Source of the DNA: Ciona intestinalis
Taxonomy: Eukaryota > Chordata > Ascidiacea > Phlebobranchia > Cionidae
NCBI RefSeq assembly: GCF_000224145.3
Contig: NW_004190500.2
Location: forward strand, 1 to 64,000
DNA length: 64,000 bases
Reading direction: 5' to 3'
The translations under genes and the position numbers were made by a program. Shown here one piece after another: positions 1 to 13,300 of this stretch. Within the stretch, counting starts at the first letter, position 1, and each line of letters starts with the position of its first letter. A model generated the notes under the pieces. That model did not search any database and was not told where the DNA came from. It was given only the letters and a program-made list of their open reading frames with translations.

Positions 1-3000
1 TAGATGAACAAATCTGAGCAGGTGTCAAGTTCATGTACAGTTTCCAAGCTAGTTGTGGCTTCTTGTTCATTATATCTAAATACATTAATTTGAGTTTTTT
101 ATTTTTCCTAATAATGTGAGTTAAATAAAAACTTCAAAGATACTAAGGTGACAGTACTTGTATTTTATATATAAGTATGTTTATATACAATTAAACAAAG
201 ATAGTGAAATGCTATTTCTAAATCTGACATCTACTATTTTCGTAAAAAATTCTAATTCATCAAAACAAGTGTTTGTAAAAGTTTCCAATTTACTTAACAC
301 CAAATACACAAGCTCATTTTATGAACAAAATTTTTGGTATAAAATATCTTATTTACTTACAGCAGTGTGCAAAACAACTCAGAAAGACGAAATCTGTCCT
401 CAGTATTTCATTCTGTATCATCCCGAAAATCTGTTAGAAATACTTTTTTATCAAATTCTATAAGAATATTTATCGGACAAAATTTATAAAAAAGTAATTA
501 GCAGACAATAATTATTATCTTATTATAAGAGACTGACAATATAATTTACGTTAGATATACATCTCTTATGTTTTACATTTGTTGGAATTGAACATGGTCT
601 GATAGGTATTTCTTAGCACCAGATCCTGTGCCTTTTTACACAAGAATCGTCCGACTCTATGAGCACCAGATCAAGGTCTGATCCTCGGAATTTGTTATAT
701 GTATTTTCACAATGTATTCTTTTTAGACCAAACAGTGAAAAAGACAATTGATTTTAAACAGTTCGTCCCGCCATTTGACCACTCGATCAATTATATGTAT
801 TTGACCACTCGATCAATTATATTAAAATTAAGAAAATATCTGATTTATTGATTTTAAACAGTTCGTCCTGCCATATGAGCACTGGTTCAATTATTAGTTA
901 CCTCTTCAGCTTCTTTATACTTCCCGCAAGCCAACTTAGCTTGTCCATAGTTGAAATTAAAGTCGTCATCATTGTAAAGATATCCCTGTTTAAGCGTTTA
1001 TGTTGTTATTATCAGGTGTATTTTGTTGTTGTTGTATATCATGTAATGCAAGTGTGAAGGAAATTCTAAAAAAGGGAAGTCTCCTTTAAGATCACTAAAG
1101 CAAATATGCCAGAAGATCTCTTTCACACTTACAGTCCCTATGTATGGGTTTGCAATGAATGAGTAAGTGTTGTTTACTTATCCTCCCATGGCGGGACAAT
1201 AATGGTCGGTATAACAGGGGTGTTCTGTTTCATACACCTTGTGCCAGCTTACAAGTTACCACATATGTAACTTATTTATCCTCTTGTGTTAGAACCAGGA
1301 CAGTGGTTATAACACAGGTGTTCTGTTTCATGCACCTCGTGTCCGTGGTGCATTTTTGGACAACCCATTGGTGGTAGTGACAAGCCAAAAAAGTTTTAGG
1401 TTAGAGACATGCGCCCTAACCACTGTAGGACTGTGCCAGACAATTTATTGTCACAAATAAAGAATGCAATTAATGATATAGTAATAATGAGTAATAAATA
1501 AGAAATAAGATTAATGGCTTACTTTAATACTGTCGAAGTAGTTAAGAGCTTGACGAAATTCTTTCCGAAGGAAACACGATGACATCATACACTGTCTTCC
1601 CAATACTGTGTCTGCATGAAAATATTGTAATGATATGATGTGTTCGTATGGTACTTTACTGTTTTATATTTTTATGATTTTTATGTTTTGCGTGAACCGT
1701 TGTGTTTTTAAGAGTTTGATCGCATGGTTTTGTTAAGTGACATTCAGTTTCCCCTTGGTTGTATTATCGGGTGCACGGGCCGATTGGCAATACAAGATAT
1801 AAAACGTTACAATATATTGATTGAATAAACGTCACTTATTTATGTATATAAAGCCAGGCACTCCCAGCAGTTCTCCAACAAACAATCACCTACAAAGTTA
1901 CATTCGTGGTTACTTAGGCACAAGTTGCATGAAACAGAACACCTGTGTTATAACGACTGTAATTGCCCTGTCATGTGAGGATAAATAAACAAGCTACATT
2001 TCTTTATTCAAGTTCATTCGTTCAATGCTACCACCTACCTCCTAAGTTGACAATATATTTGTAGCAATGAGCTGCTGAATTTATCAAATTTTTCTGTAAT
2101 AAACACAACTTTGTTTAATCATAGTAATTAGAGAAAAAATATTTTGCTCATAGAATCCATGCTTTCTAATAAAGCAGGTTTTTATCTACAATGTGTTATA
2201 AAGACTTTCATTTTGCTGTTATTTTTTTTCGTTTCTTTGGGTAATTTGTTCTTTGGGGCGTACAACACAACTTTCTGGTCAGTTTCAATACAAACATAAC
2301 ATATATAACTTTCAATATCACTGAAGTTTGTTTCAGTAAAATAAGAGAATTTTAATAAAGTAATATTAAATTTCAAGACTTTGTCGTGTCATACATATAT
2401 ATATGAGATGTTTTGTTTATATTGAAATTTGGTCTTAGTTTTTGAAAAGATAAATCAAACCATAGGCGCCACACCTGGGGTGGCAGGGTGGGCAGGCCTA
2501 CCCTATAATTATCTAAACTGCAATAAGTCAGATTTGTTTTATAGCGATGTAGATTTTTTGGAAAAAATCAAACTGATATCATCCAGGTATAGTTATCCGT
2601 TATTCATCTTACGTCTCCTTCTTCTTGTCCCAGTGAAGCCATAGTAACGGCTTTTATCAAATATTCCTGTCCGTGTTTTGGGTCGTGTTGATGAAGTAGA
2701 CCATATGCTTCCTTGTATTCACCTGGTAAGCAATGTAATTATATAACATATGAATGTAATAAAAAATGTAATGTAATTAGGGAAATAAAAACATTAGAAC
2801 ACAATAATCAGCCACACTATAAAACTCAAATGTCACACATGAGACATACAAATTATAAAACCTTTGATATATAATAAACCGGCAAGTAAATTCAAACTTA
2901 AGATTTTTTTTAAAATTAAAAATAGTACACATGCTAGTCATGTTACTTTGCAATGTCCTAGGGCAAGACACGGAATGGTAATTGTTCCAACCCAGTGGTT

Positions 3001-6000
3001 TCTTATGGATTGTCCAAATTGTCAGCCATACACAAAACAAAAAATAAAAATCCTTCCAAAAAATAATCCACCATAAAGTTACATACGTGGTAACTCATAA
3101 ACATGCACAAGGTGTATGAAACAGAAAACTTGAGTTGTAACGACTGTTGATGCCCTCCATGCAAGAGTAAATTACACGTTACATTTATATATACCACCTT
3201 GCTTTACTAAGAAGAGAGCTAAGTTCCATCTTGCCTCATGAATAACCCCCACAAGAGGGGGTAAAACTTGACGAGCGTTACGACCGTCACCAAATACAAC
3301 CTTGAAGTGTTTTAAAAATGTTTATTAAATATATATATTACTGCTGTCAGGCATAATATAAACGTTTGGAGATTTCTGGCATAATTTAATACGAATTTCA
3401 ACGATCTATAAAATATAATTACAAAACTTGGATAAAAATAAATATGCCATAAGGTTTTGTTTTTTCGCAAACTTATATTTATTAAATGAACAAGATGTAC
3501 AATGTATTGTTTCAATACCTTGTTATGTTGAATAACATCCGAACAACATAACGTTGAAGTTTTGATCGACCTTAGTTCTGCCTCTGCTGCCTTGCCGTTA
3601 TAAAGGCGGAAAAATATACAAGCCCGTAGATTGCTGCATAAAACGCTGCCTGGGTGTTGCTGGAGGTACTCGGATAAATAATCCTGGATAAAAACACGTG
3701 GGAGAGAACGAATAGTCAGCCATACATAAAATAAAAAAACAAACTATCACCCACAAAGTTACATACTTGGTAACTTGTGGGCTGGTACAAGGTGTATGAA
3801 ACAGAACAACCGTATTATAAGTTATAACGACTATCGTTTCAAGCAACACAAGATAAAGTAAGTAACATTCCATCATTCAAACAAGACTGACTTTATGGCG
3901 AGAATTCTAACCTGTGCAACGTCATAATATTCCAGCTTAAAATAGCACATCGCTAAATAAACTTTTAGAGCAGCAAAGTTTCTGTAAAACATCTTATTTC
4001 AATAAAGTTGTCTCTATATTATTACATACAAATACTTGTCAAGATTTAAAAGATGTTTGAATGAATTAATAGCTTCTTCATAGTTCCCTCTCATGAAATG
4101 TAGACTATAGTAGGAACATTTATCATCAATATCTTCTAATCTTGACATATGCACCATCATGTTTCTCTCCTTGTTTAGCTTCAAATAAAATCCGATGAAT
4201 AATTTCTTATGCTAGTGAAGAATCCTCACCCTACATTATCTGCTAAACAATAACTGCTAACTACTAACCCATATACCTTTAAACTCTCTATAACCCTTTA
4301 CTAATAAGTGCCAACCAACCACATAACCACCAACCAATAGCCCCTAACTACCAACTTCCAACACTTTCCACTCGCCTAATATTTAAAATACTTGAGGATT
4401 CTTCATTATTGTCTAAACAGTTTCTCTTCTACCTTATCACATGACTAACCTTGTGACTGAGATGGAACAACAATCGAGATTGTAAAATTGAAAAGTTGTC
4501 TTGCTGTGCTGAATATAAAAAGGAGGTTTTGACTATTTCATATACTTAACTTCTTACTTTCCTAGCGATAACCAATATATATGCAGAATGTCTTCCACAT
4601 GACTGAATAACTGACTAGCTTGCTGATGACGTATTACTTTCATACTTTGTAAATATTTTTTTTCTTACCTTCTCTTTTTTAACTGATGTGCCTATGTGCA
4701 CTGGAAGCATACCATATTAGTATTTAATGAATAAATGCAGCTTATTTATCCACACAGGTATTCTATGGAAGTTGTCATACCCCTTGTGTCCGGTTATGAA
4801 TTACCAAATTATATGCTACTTGTGAGTGATTATTATTTTTTTAATGCATATAAAAATATAGTAAACCCATAAGAAACTGCTGGGTTGTAGCAGTACCGTC
4901 TTGCCCAAGGACACATACACCCACAATGGTGCGGAACTTTTAGAGTATGTCTCTATATAATTTTAGACAACTTTTGCCGATTTTATACAACGTTTATTCC
5001 GAAATTAGATAAATATTGTACTAAAATACAATCATCTTCAAAGTTACATATGTGGTAACTCAGGCAACATGACTGTTGTTTTCCGGTCATGCTTTGATAA
5101 TGCAAGTTATAGTTACAAGTAAATATAAATCACAAACTACTTACGTGTGTTTAGAACAGTGTAAGCTTCATCATATAGTCCAAGATACATGCAACAACAC
5201 GCAAGGTTAATTAATGCTTGAGGATCACAATCAGTTTTTTCAATCATTTTTTTATAAATCTGAAATTTAAGTTTTACCAACAATTACAATCAAAAGTCAT
5301 TTCCTAATAAAGTCGCACAATATGGCAGAACAAACTTCGAAATACACTATGTTTTTAAACCAGATCCAGTCTACACGTGCAAAAAAAGTTTGTCTACAAA
5401 CTTTTGGTTCTGCCTGTCATAATTTGTACCATGCACATAAAGTATTAAACTAAATCTGTGTTAAATTAAGTAGAATTTCTAAATTTTACTTTCGCATACT
5501 GATTTTTAAGGATACACACGCATGCAAAAATTAATGTTCTGCAAACCTATATTACCGCATATGCTTTTTTGTAATCTGCAAGATGAAACCAGCAGTAAGC
5601 AATCCACATGTTCAGGTGTGGAACAACTTTTCCACATCTTCTTTGAAACTAAAATAAAAAAGCAAAAAAGTATTGTATTTTCCTATAAAACGGAAAAAAA
5701 TTTTCTACCACAAACTCCACTGGTTGAATAGGCTAACTGCTTTGACACATCTAATTTTCTTATTATTTTTCATATCTACATATATACATAGGTGTAACAC
5801 AACACAGTTGCAAATATAATGTAAAATTTTTAGTATCTCCAAGTATTTAGTATCTCCAACAATAAGCTCTGGGTATCAGTCTTTCTTCCAAATGTACAGA
5901 TACATGAATGCAACTTACTTTATCCTTGCATGACCGGGCAACAACAGTCATTATAACACAGGTGTTCTATTTCATTCACCTCGTGCCTGCTTATGAGTTA

Positions 6001-6602
6001 CCACTTATGTAACTTTGTGGGTGATTATTCTTCAATACTTTTCTATGTATAAGGCTGATAACTAAAAAACCATTAATGACCTCTAGGTTGAAACAATTGT
6101 CTTTAAGTGTCTTGTCAGATATTTAGACAATTAGCCTTCTTACCTCCAAGAGAGTAATTGCACCAACATAATCCCGTTTATCCAGAAAATCATCAAGTAC
6201 GGGCATTTTTGGGGCTTTTTTAATCCCATGATTGACTTTAATACACGTTGCTGGTTTTTGCCTGGACAGAATCTAAATTAAGGTAACAATGAGAATGAAA
6301 GTAACTTATTTATCCTCGCATATATATGGCAGGGCAATGACAGTCGTTATAACATGAGTGTTTTGTTTCACACACCCCATGCCGCTTACAAGTTACCACA
6401 TGTGTAACTTATTTATCCTCGCATGTTACGGGTATTCTGTTTCATACACCTCAAGCCAGCTTACGAGTTGCGCCCACAATGGTAGCAGCGACGAGCCTTG
6501 GACACGTACCTTCTAGGTTAGATGCAGGCGCGCTAACCGCTGTACCACGGCACCAGACAATATACCTAGTTAAAAAACACAAACCAGCAAACTACTAACC
6601 AT
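1..6602 (-). CDS. TTC26: Intraflagellar transport protein 56 (TTC26/IFT56), C-terminus beyond left edge
   Basis: TPR-repeat subunit of the IFT-B complex, needed for cilium assembly and transport of motility cargo. Exons, 5' to 3' on the minus strand: 6602-6600, 6272-6144, 5648-5556, 5259-5145, 4508-4450, 4178-4036, 3981-3912, 3683-3519, 3300-3198, 2722-2613, 2093-2039, 1611-1523, 985-902, 430-361, 75-1. All joins keep phase and give about 454 residues; the vertebrate protein has about 554, so roughly the last 95 lie off the left edge. Landmarks that match vertebrate TTC26: start MILSRQKP, then KRDYVGAITLLE, WIAYCWFHLADYKKA, QSRLLFHLSHK, SLHFMRGNYEEAI, VYLAMCYFKLEYYDVAQ, FFRLYNGKAAEAEL, QVLPPLVGVIHEARWNLA, YNDDDFNFNYGQAK and IMNKKPQLAWKLY. 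The first coding exon holds only the ATG, followed at once by a GTTAGT donor. Introns carry SINE and MITE copies. Family assignment is firm; the small 55-nt exon is the least certain. Confidence 0.92.
520..680. mobile_element. MITE, GATCTGGTGCT family, right portion
   Basis: Shares AAGAGACTGACAATATAA, TACACAAGAATCGTCCGAC and the terminal GAGCACCAGATC with the 61669 copy; the left end is lost. In a TTC26 intron. Confidence 0.5.
1165..1442 (-). mobile_element. tRNA-derived composite SINE with doubled tail
   Basis: The tRNA-like head is at 1395-1440 on the minus strand (TCTGGCACAGTCCTACAGTG). The tail unit (AACAGAACACC...GATAAATAAG) occurs twice, at 1165-1270 and 1270-1350. Confidence 0.5.
4213..4409. 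mobile_element. MITE, TAGTGAAGAATCC family
   Basis: About 195 bp with inverted ends TAGTGAAGAATCCTCACC and TTGAGGATTCTTCATTA. The interior is a string of degenerate CTAACC/CCAACTA units. In a TTC26 intron. Other copies: 20055-20163, 37091-37225, 40273-40465, 44570-44782 and 60057-60140 (cut by a gap). Confidence 0.6.
6298..6572 (-). mobile_element. tRNA-derived composite SINE, near full length
   Basis: Read on the minus strand it opens with a tRNA-like head (A-box-like TGGTACAGCGGTTAGCGCG, then a B-box-like motif). Next is CATTGTGGG, and it ends in the tail that carries GTGTATGAAACAGAACACC and GATAAATAAGTTAC. It resembles the Cics-type SINE of Ciona. In TTC26 intron 1. Confidence 0.6.
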
Positions 6603-6945
6603 CGTTTTTGTACTCTTATCCAACCAGAGAACGACTCGGTACAAAACCACAGGTCTCGTGAATCAAACACGAAAAAGCTTTCTGCAAAACAAAGTTCGCG
6701 CACTAAAATAACCATACGGGGAAAAACCCTAAATCCACTATGCAAAATTAGTATAGAAATATAAACTTAATGAAAAAAATCACAGAAACCATTAGTACGC
6801 CAATTAATACGTAGTAGAATGACTTTTCAAAAGCATAAATAATACTTCTGTGAAAAAACTGTCCTTTCTTGTTTATTGTCTGTTTTTGACTAGGACAGCT
6901 AAATACATGCGCGACATTTTAATTTTTTAAGCGTTCTCAGAGGTC

Positions 6946-7110
6946 TGTCGTTGTGGCACAGTTGGTTAAATCGCCTTTTTCAACCTAATGTTTATCGGTT
7001 TAAGGATCGTCGCTGCTACCATTGTGGGCGTATGTGTCCTTGGGCAATACACTTATCGGCAACTGCTCACACCCATTGTCTAAATTGTCTGTCATACCTT
7101 TCTTTGAACA
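6946..7110 (+). mobile_element. SINE head and middle only
   Basis: GTTGTGGCACAGTTGGTTAA, ATCGTCGCTGCTACCATTG and CCTTGGGCAATACAC, ending before the tail. In the interval between the TTC26 start and the UBE3B stop, which otherwise shows nothing recognisable. Confidence 0.5.
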
Positions 7111-7353
7111 AACAATTGATCTTACGAATAAAAACGAAAATATGCATATAAATCAAAGTGATAAAACTCTGCACTACAATGCATTCCAATTGGCATTTAC
7201 TATTTGCACAACAACACAATAAATGTACTGTCTTCACTTTTATTTTGATCAAAATAGTTGGTTTCGCTTAAAACACATCAATAAACGATTAATATATTAA
7301 GATCATTCTCATTAAACGAATTCATTTTTACAAAAAAATACAAGTTTTTTATG

Positions 7354-10300
7354 CTAAGATAGTTCGAAGCCGGTATTATTTGCAATCGCTTGTTTTAATT
7401 TGTCTTTCAAAACAACTTTGCTTGGGTAGTTTGGTAATTTAAGCAGATTGAAGCACGTAGATGCTGTTGGGAGTCGGTGGTTATGGCTTGAAGATCTTCT
7501 AGATCGCGAGGGAAGACGGAGGAATCCTCTAAGCACAGTTGCCACAGTATCACCTGTGTCTTCATCATCAGGAACCTCCACGCATCTGTGGAAGAAAGGT
7601 TTCATGATGTGAGTGAATGTGAATATATAACTTGCTCTTCCTCACTAGCCGAAAAATGACAGTTGTAGCTTACAGTCTATATATAACCTATTCATCCGCA
7701 TAGCGGGGCAACGACTGAATATAACATGGATGTTCTGTTTCATACACCTTATATGCCTTTTTTTGTATTAATAAATTCCATTTTGGAAATTAAGTCAAGC
7801 TAATTTTTTTGGTAAAAAACACAAAACGAAACTAAATCTTATGATACAACACCTGATAGAGAACTGGGGCTGCAAGTTTGCGAAGCCAAGAAGTGGAGGT
7901 CGTGAACACGAAGTGACAAACTTAAGGAAAGCGGATCTTTGAGACGGTGAATAATCTTGTTCAAGTATATCCCATAACCAACGTACAACACGATGTGATG
8001 AATGGAATCCTCCGTAATATACCACATGTTTCCTGTAACAATTACAACAACAACTGTCACAAATGCTTTGGATTATCAGGAAATACACTTTGATGAGTCG
8101 AACTTATTTAACACAGTCATTATAACACCGGCAAATCTAATTGCTTTGTGTTAGACATGTGAAATGTAAGTAGTGAATGAATGAATGGGACTTATTTATC
8201 CTTGCATAGCGGGACAACAACAGTCTTTATAACACAGGTGTTCTGTTTCATACACCCCATGCTTGCTTACAAGTTACCACATATAAACATATTTATTACA
8301 ATGACAGTTATAAATTATAAGATTAGGTTAAAATAAAGTGCACCAAAATTTACACATACAATTTTTTGATAAAAAATTAAAAAAAACCTATGCAATTGGC
8401 TTAATAAAAAGTCAATTACTTTAAATCTGTTAAATCCATATCAACGTTGTCTCCCGATATCAGTCGCTGTAACTCTGGTGAGGAAAACATAGAAATCCAA
8501 TTTGTTGGAATAACCGATCGGAAACCAGCAACGAAAGCTTTTGTTTGATGCAAGATTTGGGTGTGGAGGCGATAATGGGCCAAAGTGTGGATGTACATTA
8601 TTCTGCAAGTATAAGGAGTTTCAATATATTATAATACTGTGGGGTAAGATAGGACACGTTTAACATATGACATACTTAATAAAAAAAATTAATTGGGTTA
8701 AGATGGGACACCTTTGGCACACAATATCCCAGGTTCCCTAAACATGTTTTAAACAACTAACAACGCTCTATGGGAGTCGTGGGGATACATTTTTTCATTT
8801 CTGAATGTTATTTGTCTACTACCAAATGGAGCGAGAAAGTAGAAGGAATTTTTCTAAAAAAAAATCTTATAATATGCAATCACAAAACAATGTTTCTGTA
8901 AAATAAAAATAAATCTTTAGATTTCTTCTCAAATCTTGAAATCTAATTCATGAAACCAAATAGTTCTTACAAAATGTAATCGCAAAACAATGTTTCACCT
9001 GTTTTCATTGGTAACAGGAATACCAGCTCCCCCAGGTATTAGTTCATGAGATTGTATTTTCCCCATTATATCTTCCTCATGCATGAACCTCAGGTCAAGT
9101 TCACTTATATCGCCTTCATAACGTTTGATCCATGTCAGGTTTTTGTAAAATTCAGGGTCAAGGGCCGGCAGTTCATCTATTGGACTGAATGGATGTATTA
9201 GTTATATAAATATAGTTAAAATCTGGTGCTACGAAAACGTAACAGACAATGGTCAGTCTCCTATTCAAATAGAATTAGGGTTAGATTTAATATTAAAGTT
9301 TTATTTGTCTCTTCGATAAAGACAGGATATCGCGACAAAACAACGGTTGTTAAAACACGCTTACAGTTAAAAACATATTTACATTTATTTGGAAGAAAAA
9401 AACATAATCGGTATACCTAAATAGGTTTGTATGGCTGATAATTAAGACAACCCATTAGTGACCCATATGTTGTTTTTGTTTGCTTATCATTACACACCTG
9501 TATAACGCTGTCTGTTGTTTGCTCAATATACTCCTGAGGAAAAAGTTTGCAAACGGAATATCGAGAACAATTCCTTCATATATTGCTTTGCCCAACATTT
9601 TGCCAACAAAGGTAAACAAATGCAGATGATGATCTTGTAAATATGAGAGGGGTGATGGATATAACTTCATGTCTCCGCCTGCTGTGACCTGTGAGAATAA
9701 AAAACGGAAAAAAATGGTTAAGGAATGATTGTAACTGATTTATCCTTGCATGGTGGAAAATGACAGTCATTATAACACGGGTGTTGTGTTTCATACAGCC
9801 CGTGCCCGCTTACGAGTTACCACATATGTAACATATTTATCCTCGTATGACGGGGCAACGACAGCCGTTATAACACGGGTGTTGTGTTTCACAGACCTTG
9901 TTGCCGGCTTACAAGTTACCAAGTATGTAACTTTGTGGGTGATTTTTTAATTATCATTTTTAATGTATGACTGACAAAACCATTTGAGACATGTTCATGT
10001 TTTTTTAATTTTTAGAGAAAAAGGTAAAACGCGACAAACATTCACCTTGAACAAGTTCATATCAGGATTAAAAACTTTCTGAATAATTTCCTCAAGAAAT
10101 TCTTTAAAGACACCGTCCTGATCAATGCCGGCTTCGTCTAATCCAAGGTCATTGATGAACTTCACACGAATGATGCCCTGGTAGAAAAATACAAGAATAT
10201 ATAACTAGTTTTATGCAGTATTTCTGTAGTGACCACTGGGTTGAAGCAATTTCCGCTATATGTCTTACCACATACACGATACACCTATCAGTGTCGAGCA

Positions 10301-13300
10301 TTAAATCTGTAATGCAAGCGCCTAACCACAGAAAGCCATGGCACCAGACCAGACTACGGTAAAAACACTTAGTAAACCACTGTAAAAGCAACCGAATCAA
10401 ACCAATTGTTGAGCCAGAAGTTAAGAAGCAATGGCTAAAGTGAAAAAAGAAGCAATGACGAGCCTTGAACCCCTAACCTCTGGGTTAGAGGCATGCGCGC
10501 TAACCAATATGCTATAGCTCCAGATTTATTCCATAAACTTTATGATGTCATACTAACAAATATACTTTACGAAATCCTTATACTATACAGTTTATAAAGC
10601 AACACTAAACACACTTTTAACTTATTCCCTTGCATTGCACCAAGTTTTTCAAAACCATCTTCAACAAGTCGACTTCTGTGAACTCTGATATGAACCATGG
10701 AACCGTTGTCTTCCGTTATTCCTTTGAATATCAAAAATTACATTGGGTTATGAGTGTTCAATAATATTATCAAAATTTATATCAGCATCAGGCTTAAGGA
10801 AGCTTGATGCTGATATAAAATGTCACCCGGACTTTTAAACAGAATAAAAATGCAACCTCAGTTTTACGCCTAAAACAGATTTTACCCTGCTGTTGGGTGT
10901 CTATACAAACAAGCAGAACCAAAGTATATTGCATTCACCACATTAATTAATGAGGTTTCCTATGTTTGACAACTATGAGTGTAACTGTATTTATGCCAAA
11001 GGCGCCACCCATCTCAGCGTATATTTACACCACAAAAACCATGTTTACCTAGTTTAAGTTTGTCGGCGGCCACCAATGATCGAAAAAGTAAAACCCTGTC
11101 TTTATGAGGAAGAATGAAAGGAATCTTGTCCATGATAAGTTTCCCTCTCATCTGGGATTTCTCAACTTCTGCTCGAATCACACTGGATTTGACTTCCCTG
11201 TGAAGACAGATATATATATAAGGTAACATAGGTGCCAAACCTGGGTACCAAGTGTAGACCAGCCTACCCTGGTATTTCTACACTGAATTAAATAATGAAA
11301 TTTAAATCCATTAAGTTAGATTTGTTTCATAGGAATGTGCGTATCCCTGCTCCCCCCAGCATTTTTATAAGTTTGTCGCCTATATAAAGTGACGAGTTTA
11401 TACTTTTATGAGCTTATTTGTGGATTATCTTTAACTAAATGACAAAAATTGATTTTTACGCAGAAAATTTTTGTAGTAAATTAACTAAATACAAGACAAA
11501 TATTTGTAGAGATGTGTTTTAATCCTTTTTTTTTATCCAGGTGTTGGGGTAATGGGCAAAATGCGACCTAAATCCCAGGTTCTTGACAAGGACCTCACCC
11601 ATAAAGAATAAAAAAATAGAGACGTGCTTACTTGTACAACCAGTGGCCTGGTGGAGTGAATGATCTTCTTGCATCTCTATCATACAACACCATAAGTAAA
11701 GTATGGGCTGATTCATATACAGGGTAAACTGAGCTTGATGAATCTGTGGGAAAGTGAGATACATATTTAAGGTCTGATGCTGTGGCACAGTTCAAAGGCG
11801 CGCATGCCTAAAACCTAAAGGTTAAGGTTCAAGGCTCGTCGTTGCCACCATTCGCAGGCGTGTGTGTCCCTAGGCAAGACGCTTAACGGCAATTGCTCTA
11901 ACTCAGTGGTCACTAATGGGTTGTTTGAAACAATCACCAACAAAGTTACATTTGTGGTAACTTGTAAGTAGGCATGAGGTGTAGTATGAAACAGAATATT
12001 TGTCTTATAAAGAATATAGCCTTTGCCCTCCAACTGCAATGCTAGTACACTAACCCTTGCAACATGGCAGTGGTACAATATAAAACACACTAAAGTAAAA
12101 ATTTGAATCAAACCTTACCTTTCAATAGATTACCCCAGATTACTTTGAAAACAAACTGACACAAAAAAGATGAAATTGTGACGAGTTCCTCGAGATGGAA
12201 AAGAACTTGTTGTTCGTAAAACTCAACATCATCCAGAATTCTGTGGAATTAATACAGGTAGGGTTAGAGCATCTGTCCAGTGACCTGATATAGTGGTTAG
12301 CGCGGCTACATATAACCCAGAGGTTATTGGTTGAAGGCTTGTCGTTGTTGTGTAAACACGGTGTCTTTGGTCAAGACACCGATGTTTTAAGACTTTTATT
12401 TTTCGGCTATGCAATGGTGAAACCTTTCATTCATTTATTCATATAGACCCAACCAACTAGACAAGTCATAAAGAACTAATGGCTTGAAAGAATTGTCTTA
12501 TTTAGGGGTGCATAGACCCACAATGGTAGCATCATAAAACCCCCTCACATCTAGGTTACATGCAGGTGCACTAAACACTATGCCATGCCAGATAAGAAAT
12601 TGTAAAAAAAAAACCTATAACGAAAAAAAAACAATAACAATACTTACGACAAGATATGTGACGTCATGTCACAAAATAAAGTGAACACGGCAAAATAAGG
12701 TTCAGCTTGATCAGGATGATACGACAAAGCTGAGAGGAAAAGTTGCAATCCACCTGTAGGACCAAGCTCACATATGAACCTCCATAATCGACATAAAACT
12801 TCCTCCATAAAAGTAAGTCCTGGTGAGAAAGATATTGAATAAAAAAATGAAACTTAGTTATTTGGGCATGGCGGGGCAACGACAGACGTTATAACACATA
12901 GAGTTCCACCTTGCAAAACCTCACCCATATAAAATAGAATGTGCATATGCAAAGTTGGGGTAAGGTGCCACCTGTGGCATAATTCCCTTATGACTTGGTT
13001 AACTGTAGGACCTTACCCATATAAAACAAAAGGACATAAATTTACCGGTTAACATTTCTAGGTGAAGTTGCTTTGTGAACACTAATAGTGACTTCTTATA
13101 AAGAAGGCAAGTACAACACGTGTTTTTCACTTCAGCGTACTCAAGTTTCCTACCACCAGTGGGCAGCAAAGTGTGTTTGGGCCGAGATGACGCGATCGAT
13201 TTGAGATACGAACTTAATTTATCTGTCACTGTAACATGGAGGTTGTAAGGGTTAGGATTTGGGAATGAATGTATCTTATTCATCGTCGCGTGGCAACACA

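Noticed and set aside
4178-4215. Idea that the MITE end supplies a TTC26 splice acceptor at 4211
   Set aside because: That choice breaks the reading phase; the acceptor at 4178 together with the 59-nt exon at 4508-4450 restores both phase and homology.
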